Shown here piece after piece: positions 26,926-33,455 of a stretch of 64,000 nucleotides of DNA. The notes beneath the pieces were generated by a model. It worked only from the letters and a program-made list of their open reading frames with translations, ran no database searches and was not told the DNA's origin. Position 1 is the stretch's first letter; each line of letters starts with the position of its first letter. The position numbers and the translations under genes were made by a program. This stretch comes from Bacteroidota bacterium (lineage in GTDB: Bacteria; Bacteroidota; Bacteroidia; Flavobacteriales; Flavobacteriaceae), in NCBI GenBank assembly GCA_947447375.1, contig CANFJB010000005.1, forward strand, positions 110,478 through 174,477, read 5' to 3'.

Positions 26926-28065
26926 TTAGGCAATCAACGTTCTTGAAATTACGATTCGCTGAATTTCAGAAGTACCTTCATAAATTTGAGTGATTTTAGC
27001 ATCACGCATCATTCTTTCCACATGGTATTCGGCAACATATCCGTTACCGCCATGAATTTGAACTGCCTCAATTGTAGTATCCATTGCTGTTTGAGAAGCA
27101 AATAATTTTGCCATAGCTCCCGATTGAGAAATATCTTGACCTGCATCTTTTTCAGAAGCTGCTTTTAACACCAACAATTCAGCAGCTGAAATTTGAGTTG
27201 CCATATCGGCTAATTTGAAAGCAATTGCTTGGTGTTTGAAAATTTCTTTACCAAAAGCCTTTCTATCTTGAGCATATTGTAAAGCCAATTCATAAGCTCC
27301 TTTTGCAATTCCTAAAGCTTGAGATGCAATACCAATTCTACCGCCATTTAAAACGGCCATTGCGAAATTGAATCCGAAACCATCTTCACCAATTCTATTT
27401 TCTTTTGGAACTTTAACGTCAGTGAACATTAGAGAATGGGTATCAGAACCTCGAATTCCCATTTTCTTTTCTTTAGGTCCAATTTCGAAACCAGCCCATC
27501 CTTTTTCAACTATAAAAGCATTGATTCCTTTGTGTCCTTTTTCAATATCTGTTTGAGCAATCACTATGTAAGTTGATGCTGAACTACCATTGGTAATCCA
27601 GTTTTTTGTACCATTTAATAAATAGTGATCTCCTTTATCAATTGCAGTTGTTTTTTGAGAAGTAGCATCAGAACCCGCTTCAGGTTCCGATAAACAAAAT
27701 GCACCTATAACTTCTCCTTTAGCAAGAGGAACAAGGTATTTTTGTTTTTGTTCTTCATTACAATATTTTTCAATTCCAGCGCAAACTAGTGAATTATTAA
27801 CCGACATAATTACCGCTGCAGAGGCATCAATTTTTGAAATCTCAGTGATCGCTAGAACATAGGAAATACTGTCTAAACCAGAACCTCCATATTTAGGGTC
27901 GACCATCATTCCCATAAATCCAAGTTCAGCCATCATCTTTACTTGTTCAGTAGGAAATTTTGAATGTTCATCTCTTTCAATTACACCTGGCAACAATTCC
28001 ATTTTAGCAAAATCTCTAGCTGCTTGTTGAATCATTAAATGCTCTTCTGTAAGTTTAAAATCCAT
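26926..28065 (-). CDS. Acyl-CoA dehydrogenase
   Basis: FAD flavoprotein of 379 residues, the standard length for short/medium-chain acyl-CoA dehydrogenases. It introduces a 2,3 double bond in acyl-CoA. The motifs AFCLSEPEAGSDA and the late IYEGTSEIQR are present; the latter holds the catalytic glutamate position and the Arg near the C-terminus. Chain-length specificity cannot be told. It is a single gene with its own promoter, divergent from anmK. Confidence 0.95.
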   Translation of the reverse strand: MDFKLTEEHLMIQQAARDFAKMELLPGVIERDEHSKFPTEQVKMMAELGFMGMMVDPKYGGSGLDSISYVLAITEISKIDASAAVIMSVNNSLVCAGIEKYCNEEQKQKYLVPLAKGEVIGAFCLSEPEAGSDATSQKTTAIDKGDHYLLNGTKNWITNGSSASTYIVIAQTDIEKGHKGINAFIVEKGWAGFEIGPKEKKMGIRGSDTHSLMFTDVKVPKENRIGEDGFGFNFAMAVLNGGRIGIASQALGIAKGAYELALQYAQDRKAFGKEIFKHQAIAFKLADMATQISAAELLVLKAASEKDAGQDISQSGAMAKLFASQTAMDTTIEAVQIHGGNGYVAEYHVERMMRDAKITQIYEGTSEIQRIVISRTLIA

Positions 28066-28105
28066 AATCGGGAATAATAATTGTGATTAATATAAAAAAT
28101 GCAAA

Positions 28106-28136
28106 CAAATATACTTCTAAATTATCAAATTCTCAA
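28106..28136 (-). promoter_or_regulatory. Acyl-CoA dehydrogenase promoter (TTG-N20-TATATTTG)
   Basis: On the minus strand TTG (28136-28134) is followed after 20 bases by TATATTTG (28113-28106), a full match to TAnnTTTG. The predicted leader is about 35 bases. Confidence 0.75.
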
Positions 28137-28158
28137 AATGATTTATTAATTTTAGCCG

Positions 28159-29229
28159 ATGATTCAAGAAAAATATAACATTATTGGCTTGATGTCGGGC
28201 ACTTCGCTTGACGGAATTGATTTGGCGCACCTTAATTTTGAAATGACAAATGGAAAATGGAATTTCCAAATCCTTGAATCTGAAACTATTGGCTACAGCC
28301 AAGAATGGATTGACCACTTAAAAATTGCCGTTGGATTTTCTGAAACTGAATTACAACAATTAAATAAAGAATATACCTTATTATTAGGAAATATTATTTC
28401 AAAATTTATTTCAAAATACCATCTTGAATCTATTGATGCCGTTTGTTCCCATGGACACACTATATTACACAAACCAAAAAATGGAATTACTTTACAAATA
28501 GGCAACTTACCAGAAATTGCAACCCTATGTAACCAAAAAGTTGTTTGCGATTTTAGAGTTCAAGATGTTGAATTGGGCGGTCAAGGCGCACCATTAGTTC
28601 CAATTGGCGATCGACTATTATTTTCAGAAGCAGATTATTGTTTGAATTTAGGTGGTTTTTCAAATATTTCCTTTGAGGAAAATGGAAAAAGAATTGCCTT
28701 TGATATTTCTCCCGTGAATACCGTTTTGAATTTTTATGCCAATAAATTAGGTTTTGAATATGATGATAAAGGATCGATTTCAAGTTCAGGAAAAATTAAT
28801 TCAGAATTACTAAACGAATTGAATGACTTAGAATTTTACAATTTATCTTACCCAAAATCATTAGGATTCGAATTTGTAAAAGAAATCGTTTTACCAATAA
28901 TTGAAAGCTATAAAATTTCAATTGAAGATAAATTAGCAACATTCACAGAACACATTGCTTATCAAATTGGATTGGCTTTGACCAATAAAAAATCAAATTT
29001 ATTGATTACTGGCGGTGGTGCGTATAATGAATTTTTGATCAGTAGAATCCAATTTTATTTACAGGAAACTAAATTATTAATACCAGAAAAGAAAATTATC
29101 GAATTCAAAGAAGCATTAATTTTTGGAATGTTGGGAGTTTTAAAATTGAGAAATGAAATCAATACTTTAAGCAGTGTAACAGGAGCATCAAAAGACCATA
29201 GTTCCGGAAAAATATACAATCCAAAATAA
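28159..29229 (+). CDS. anmK: Anhydro-N-acetylmuramic acid kinase
   Basis: Converts 1,6-anhydro-MurNAc to MurNAc-6-phosphate in cell-wall recycling. The phosphate loop GLMSGTSLDG is at residues 10-19. Later the segments VELGGQGAPLVPIGD and LLITGGGAYN match the AnmK fold. The length of 356 residues is normal. It is divergent from the acyl-CoA dehydrogenase and followed by a dehydrogenase gene with its own promoter box, so it is probably monocistronic. Confidence 0.94.
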   Translation: MIQEKYNIIGLMSGTSLDGIDLAHLNFEMTNGKWNFQILESETIGYSQEWIDHLKIAVGFSETELQQLNKEYTLLLGNIISKFISKYHLESIDAVCSHGHTILHKPKNGITLQIGNLPEIATLCNQKVVCDFRVQDVELGGQGAPLVPIGDRLLFSEADYCLNLGGFSNISFEENGKRIAFDISPVNTVLNFYANKLGFEYDDKGSISSSGKINSELLNELNDLEFYNLSYPKSLGFEFVKEIVLPIIESYKISIEDKLATFTEHIAYQIGLALTNKKSNLLITGGGAYNEFLISRIQFYLQETKLLIPEKKIIEFKEALIFGMLGVLKLRNEINTLSSVTGASKDHSSGKIYNPK

Positions 29230-29252
29230 TACCATAAAAAATTAAAGTTACC

Positions 29253-29260
29253 TATATTTG
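29253..29260 (+). promoter_or_regulatory. -7 promoter box (TATATTTG) of the amino acid dehydrogenase
   Basis: A full match to TAnnTTTG 23 bases before the ATG at 29284, with AAAGGAAAAA as a possible ribosome site between them. No clear TTG is found upstream. Confidence 0.6.
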
Positions 29261-29283
29261 CAATTCTAAAAAAGGAAAAATTA

Positions 29284-30510
29284 ATGAAAGATTTACTTAA
29301 AAAATTCGAAAATAAAGAACCTGAAATTATTTTTAACTGGAAAGATCAAGAAACGGAAGCGGAAGGTTGGACGGTAATCAATTCATTGCGAGGTGGTGCT
29401 GCTGGTGGTGGAACAAGAATGAGAAAAGGGTTGGATATGAACGAAGTTTTGTCCTTAGCAAAAACTATGGAAGTGAAATTTTCAGTTTCTGGACCTGCAA
29501 TAGGTGGAGCAAAATCAGGAATTAATTTTGACCCAAATGATCCAAGAAAAAAGGGTGTTTTACAGCGTTGGTACAAAGCAGTTTCACCGTTATTAAAAAG
29601 TTATTATGGAACTGGCGGCGATTTAAATGTAGATGAAATTCACGAAGTAATCCCAATGACAGAAGAATGTGGCGTTTGGCATCCTCAAGAAGGTGTTTTT
29701 AATGGACATTTCAAACCTAGTGAAGCTGATAAAATCAATAGAATTGGACAATTAAGACAAGGCGTTGTGAAGGTAATTGAAAACCCTGTTTTTTCTCCAG
29801 ATGTCACTCGTAAATATACTGTTGCCGATATGATTACAGGTTATGGCGTTGCAGAGGCAGTTCGCCATTTTTACACTATTTACGGTGGTGATGTAAAAGG
29901 TAAAAAAGCGATTGTTCAAGGATTTGGAAATGTAGGTTCAGCAGCCGCTTTTTACTTGGCAGAAATGGGTGCAAAAGTAATTGGAATTATCGATAGAGAC
30001 GGTGGTCTTATCAATGAAAACGGATTTACATTTGAAGAAATTAGAACCTTATTCTTAAATAAAGACGGAAATAAATTGGTTGCCAACAATATGATTCCTT
30101 TTGAGGAAATCAATGAAAAAATTTGGACCATAGGCGCAGAAATTTTCACTCCTTGTGCCGCATCTAGATTGGTGACTCAACAACAAATTGATAACATGAT
30201 TGCTTCAGGATTAGAAGTAATTTCTTGCGGTGCCAATGTGCCATTTGCTGATAAAGAAATATTTTTTGGCTCAATCATGGAACAAGTAGATCAAAAAATC
30301 AGCTTGATTCCCGACTTTATTTCAAATTGTGGAATGGCGCGAGTATTTGCTTATTTTATGGAGAAAAAAGTCCAAATGACTGACGAATCTATATTTAATG
30401 ATACTTCAAATACAATTAAAAATGCTATTGCAAAAGCACATTCTATAAGTAATTCAAAAACTAATATTAGCGCCACAGCATTTGAAATTGCATTAAAACA
30501 GTTGGTGTAA
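29284..30510 (+). CDS. Glu/Leu/Phe/Val dehydrogenase family protein
   Basis: NAD(P)-dependent amino acid dehydrogenase of 408 residues. The glycine-rich GGAAGGGTRMRKG and the lysine-bearing GPAIGGAKSGI are the substrate and catalytic region. VQGFGNVGSAAAF is the Rossmann dinucleotide site. The substrate could be glutamate or a branched-chain amino acid; the sequence alone does not decide. A short gap (82 bases) leads to the TonB-like gene. Confidence 0.9.
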   Translation: MKDLLKKFENKEPEIIFNWKDQETEAEGWTVINSLRGGAAGGGTRMRKGLDMNEVLSLAKTMEVKFSVSGPAIGGAKSGINFDPNDPRKKGVLQRWYKAVSPLLKSYYGTGGDLNVDEIHEVIPMTEECGVWHPQEGVFNGHFKPSEADKINRIGQLRQGVVKVIENPVFSPDVTRKYTVADMITGYGVAEAVRHFYTIYGGDVKGKKAIVQGFGNVGSAAAFYLAEMGAKVIGIIDRDGGLINENGFTFEEIRTLFLNKDGNKLVANNMIPFEEINEKIWTIGAEIFTPCAASRLVTQQQIDNMIASGLEVISCGANVPFADKEIFFGSIMEQVDQKISLIPDFISNCGMARVFAYFMEKKVQMTDESIFNDTSNTIKNAIAKAHSISNSKTNISATAFEIALKQLV

Positions 30511-30592
30511 TATACTAAAAGATAGTAACAATTTTTTGATTCCTTTTTCGTTTTAAATATTGTATTATCTTTATATCTCAATTTTACTATCA

Positions 30593-31477
30593 ATGAAACT
30601 ATTTGAAACTGAACAAGAAAAAAAATCAATAATCATTACTTTATCAAGTTTTGTATTACTTTTTTTATTGTTTTTCTTTTTGAAATTTAGCGATAGCTTA
30701 CCACTTCCTGAAATGGAAGGTGGCGGTGGCGGTGGCGAAATTGCGGTAAATTTTGGAGATAGTGATTTAGGATCGGGAGAGAATTTTGATTCAAAAGAGG
30801 TTGTAACTGCAGCTCCAGAAGAAGTTGTTGAAACTCCTACCGAGGAAAAAGAAATAGTGGTTTCTGAAAATGAAGAAGCTCCTGCAATTGCCGATATTAA
30901 AAAACCAGATACTAAAATTGAAAAGAAAGAAGAAGATAAACCGGTTGTAAAACCAACCCCTAAACCTTCAAAATCGACTTCTGATGCCTTGTCCAATTTA
31001 TTAAACGGATCAAATAAAGAAGGAGACGGAAACGATAAAACAGCTGGAAATAAAGGGAAATCTAATGGCGATACCAACTCCAAAGGGTACAATGGCGGTG
31101 GTGGAAGTGGAACGGGTTCTGGAGGTGGAAATGGTTCTGGTGAAGGGTTAGGAACAGGAAGCGGTTATGGAACAGGTAGTGGGTCGGGCAAAGGATCAGG
31201 TAATGGAAATTATCAATTAGGGAATAGAAAAGCATTGAATACACCTCGACCAAAATACAATTGTAATGAGGAAGGCGTAGTGGTAGTTCAAATTTCGGTT
31301 GATAAATCAGGAACAGTTATTAATGCAAATCCAGGTGTACGAGGTACTACAAATTCAGCAAAATGCCTTTTAGACCAGGCAAAAATAGCCGCTATGAATA
31401 CAAAATGGCAAGCAGATGCAACTGCTGCTGAAACTCAAATAGGAAAAATAATTTACAATTTTAAACTAACGCAATAA
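30593..31477 (+). CDS. TonB-like energy transducer with Gly-rich spacer
   Basis: A 294-residue protein with one transmembrane segment at about residues 10-30 (IIITLSSFVLLFLLFFFLKF). An acidic/Pro-Lys region follows, then a long Gly/Ser-rich spacer, and a C-terminal domain starting RPKYNCNEEGVVVVQISVDK that resembles the TonB C-terminal fold. This fits a periplasm-spanning partner of TonB-dependent receptors, though the Gly-rich spacer is unusual. ATG at 30593 was chosen; the longer TTG start at 30560 runs through a possible TATCTTTA box at 30566. It precedes folC by 41 bases. Confidence 0.75.
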   Translation: MKLFETEQEKKSIIITLSSFVLLFLLFFFLKFSDSLPLPEMEGGGGGGEIAVNFGDSDLGSGENFDSKEVVTAAPEEVVETPTEEKEIVVSENEEAPAIADIKKPDTKIEKKEEDKPVVKPTPKPSKSTSDALSNLLNGSNKEGDGNDKTAGNKGKSNGDTNSKGYNGGGGSGTGSGGGNGSGEGLGTGSGYGTGSGSGKGSGNGNYQLGNRKALNTPRPKYNCNEEGVVVVQISVDKSGTVINANPGVRGTTNSAKCLLDQAKIAAMNTKWQADATAAETQIGKIIYNFKLTQ

Positions 31478-31518
31478 TTACTTCTAAAGCGTAAAACCCT
31501 AAACCTTTTCTAGATTTA

Positions 31519-32739
31519 ATGAACTATCAGGAAACTTTAAATTGGATGTTTAACCAACTTCCTATGTACCAGCAACAAGGTGCATCCGCCTATAAGGAAG
31601 ATTTAACGAATAGCATTTTATTGTCTGGTTATTTAGGGAATCCTGAAAATGATTTAAAATTTATTCACGTTGCTGGAACTAACGGAAAAGGATCCACATC
31701 ACACCTACTCGCTTCTGTTTTGCAAGAAGCAGGATATAAAGTGGGTTTGTATACCTCACCCCATTTAAGAGATTTTAGGGAACGAATCAAAATCAACGGA
31801 ATTGAAATTTCTGAAGAATTTGTTTGTGAATTTATAGAAAAAAACATTGATTTCTTTAAGGCAAATGAGTTGAGTTTTTTTGAAATGACAGTTGGATTGG
31901 CATTTGAATATTTCAAAAAACAAAAAGTAGACATCGCAATTATTGAAGTCGGATTAGGAGGTCGATTGGATTCTACCAATATAATTACCCCATTGATTTC
32001 GGTTATTACCAATATAGGAAAAGACCACGTTCAGTTTTTAGGAAACACTCTTGAAGCTATTGCAAATGAAAAAGCGGGCATTATAAAAAATAATATTCCT
32101 GTAGTTATTGGTGAATATACTTCGGAAACAAAACCAGTTTTTATTGCTAAAGCAACAACAACTCATTCGGAAATATTCTTTGCCTCCGACACCATTTCTA
32201 ATGACTATCCCTCCGATTTAAAAGGTGATTATCAAATTTCAAATAAGAAAACGGCAATTCAAACTTTAAGATTATTAAATTCAATTCCGGGATTTGAAAT
32301 TTCAGAAAATGATATAAAATACGGGTTTTTAAATGTTGGAAAAAATACGGGACTTCAAGGAAGATGGCAACAATTAAATAGTGCTCCAAAAACCATTTGC
32401 GATACAGCACACAATAAACATGGTTTGGAGATTGTATTAAACCAACTAAAAAAAGAAGAATTCGACACTTTACATTTTGTTTTTGGGGTAGTAAATGACA
32501 AAGATTTGAATGAAATCCTACCTTTATTTCCAAAAAATGCCATTTATTATTTTTGTAAACCTAATATGCCACGAGGTTTGGATGCCAAAATTTTAGAGCA
32601 AAAATCAGTTGAATTTGGATTAATCGGAAAAGTATATAATTCAGTTTCAGAAGCTTATGAAAGCGCTAAAAAGAATGCAACTGCAACCGATTTTATTTAC
32701 ATTGGCGGAAGCACATTTGTAGTAGCAGAAATATTGTAA
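31519..32739 (+). CDS. folC: Folylpolyglutamate synthase / dihydrofolate synthase
   Basis: Mur-ligase-fold enzyme of 406 residues that attaches glutamate to dihydropteroate or folates. The P-loop HVAGTNGKGSTSH is followed by YTSPHLRDFRERI and EVGLGGRLDSTN, all FolC signatures. The C-terminal domain has CDTAHNKHGLE. The size fits the bacterial enzyme. It is downstream of the TonB-like gene and upstream of tRNA-Val, which has its own promoter. Confidence 0.95.
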   Translation: MNYQETLNWMFNQLPMYQQQGASAYKEDLTNSILLSGYLGNPENDLKFIHVAGTNGKGSTSHLLASVLQEAGYKVGLYTSPHLRDFRERIKINGIEISEEFVCEFIEKNIDFFKANELSFFEMTVGLAFEYFKKQKVDIAIIEVGLGGRLDSTNIITPLISVITNIGKDHVQFLGNTLEAIANEKAGIIKNNIPVVIGEYTSETKPVFIAKATTTHSEIFFASDTISNDYPSDLKGDYQISNKKTAIQTLRLLNSIPGFEISENDIKYGFLNVGKNTGLQGRWQQLNSAPKTICDTAHNKHGLEIVLNQLKKEEFDTLHFVFGVVNDKDLNEILPLFPKNAIYYFCKPNMPRGLDAKILEQKSVEFGLIGKVYNSVSEAYESAKKNATATDFIYIGGSTFVVAEIL

Positions 32740-32755
32740 TTATTTTAAAAATAGT

Positions 32756-32785
32756 TTGCAAATACCGAAAAGAGACTTATATTTG
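32756..32785 (+). promoter_or_regulatory. tRNA-Val promoter (TTG-N19-TATATTTG)
   Basis: TTG at 32756-32758 and TATATTTG at 32778-32785 are 19 bases apart, a complete match to the Bacteroidota consensus. The tRNA begins 12 bases later. Confidence 0.85.
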
Positions 32786-32797
32786 CACACCTAATTA

Positions 32798-32872
32798 GGG
32801 CGATTAGCTCAGCTGGTTCAGAGCACCTCGTTTACACCGAGGGGGTCGGGGGTTCGAACCCCTCATCGCCCA
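32798..32872 (+). tRNA. tRNA-Val (anticodon TAC)
   Basis: A complete cloverleaf. The acceptor GGGCGAT pairs with ATCGCCC, with discriminator A. The D arm contains TAGCTCAGCTGGTTCAGAGC. The anticodon stem CCTCG/CGAGG encloses the loop TTTACAC with anticodon TAC at 32833-32835. The T arm CGGGGGTTCGAACCCCT is intact. The terminal CCA is not encoded as such (ACA follows). It has its own promoter and a terminator. Confidence 0.97.
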
Positions 32873-32873
32873 C

Positions 32874-32900
32874 AAGTCCTTAGAAATAAGGACTTTTTTT
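32874..32900 (+). terminator. Terminator after tRNA-Val
   Basis: The 9-bp stem AAGTCCTTA/TAAGGACTT with loop GAAA, followed by a run of T. It starts 2 bases after the tRNA. Confidence 0.88.
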
Positions 32901-32919
32901 ATATGCCAAAGTTAATATT

Positions 32920-33165
32920 ATGCTATTTATTGTATACATTCTTTACAGTCCCATAAAGGACAAATATTACATCGGTTTTAGTTCTAATTTAGCTGAAAGA
33001 ATAATTAGACACAATCAAAAAAGCAAAGGTTTTACCGGAAATGTAAACGATTGGAAAATTGTTTTTACTCAAGAATTTGCGACTAAAACAGAAGCACTAG
33101 CTCGTGAAAAACAAATTAAAAGCTGGAAAAGTAAAGAGAAAATAATAAATCTCTTAGATGAATAA
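32920..33165 (+). CDS. GIY-YIG nuclease domain protein (URI/UPF0213-like)
   Basis: A small 81-residue protein that is a bare GIY-YIG domain. VYILYS and KYYIGFS carry the two halves of the motif, followed by LAERIIRHN with the catalytic Arg region. A glutamate near EALAREKQIK would be the metal ligand. Such domains cut DNA, and some are homing endonucleases. It starts 20 bases after the tRNA-Val terminator, and its TAA stop directly abuts a tRNA-like tail. No promoter box is visible between the terminator and the start. This position suggests a small selfish element parked in a tRNA locus. Confidence 0.85.
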   Translation: MLFIVYILYSPIKDKYYIGFSSNLAERIIRHNQKSKGFTGNVNDWKIVFTQEFATKTEALAREKQIKSWKSKEKIINLLDE

Positions 33166-33224
33166 TTTAGAGCATCCCGATGCAATCGGGAGGGTCGGGG
33201 GTTCGAACCCCTCATCGCCCACAA
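33166..33224 (+). other. 5'-truncated tRNA-like tail after the GIY-YIG gene
   Basis: These 59 bases align without gaps to tRNA-Val positions 32817-32875. The last 33 bases (T arm, 3' acceptor strand, ACAA) are identical. The anticodon arm differs but stays paired: TCCCG/CGGGA around the loop ATGCAAT, in which U33 and A37 positions are kept and the anticodon would read GCA. The 5' acceptor strand and 5' half of the D arm are missing, so it cannot be a full tRNA. Confidence 0.9.
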
Positions 33225-33226
33225 AT

Positions 33227-33254
33227 AAAAGACAAAATTAATAGTTTGTCTTTT
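33227..33254 (+). terminator. Terminator after the tRNA-like tail
   Basis: The 10-bp stem AAAAGACAAA/TTTGTCTTTT with an 8-base loop and continuing T-run, unrelated in sequence to the terminator of the intact tRNA. It gives the tail a defined 3' end. Confidence 0.85.
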
Positions 33255-33401
33255 TTTATTTACATAACCTTCCAAAAAGCAATCTAAAATTTACTTAAGT
33301 ATTCACCTTTTTTTAGTTTATTTCTTAAAAGTCAAATAATTATTAATAGTGTTTTATTAATTAATTATTAGTAATTTAGCTATTAGTATTAAAAATAAAA
33401 T

Positions 33402-33423
33402 TACATTTGTGTAATCGATTACA
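33402..33423 (+). promoter_or_regulatory. Promoter box plus LacI-type operator (site 1)
   Basis: TACATTTG at 33402-33409 is immediately followed by the perfect palindrome TGTAATCGATTACA at 33410-33423. It lies 32 bases before the PL1 start. A central CG is typical of LacI-family operators. Binding there would cover the transcription start. Confidence 0.8.
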
Positions 33424-33455
33424 ATAAGGTTTACAAATTATATTATCAGAAAATT

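Noticed and set aside
30571..31092. 173-codon open frame antisense to the TonB-like gene
   Set aside because: It mirrors the Gly/Pro-rich codons of the real gene; no family features and no start context.
32798..33224. Integrative element or prophage at tRNA-Val
   Set aside because: The direct repeat is typical of att sites, but only one 81-codon gene lies between the copies and no integrase is present.
33166..33224. Second functional tRNA gene
   Set aside because: The 5' acceptor strand and half of the D arm are missing; the GIY-YIG coding sequence occupies that place.
33069..33275. Minus-strand reading frame coding for WAMRGSNPRPSRL
   Set aside because: It is the reverse translation of the tRNA 3' end, a common false gene across annotated genomes.
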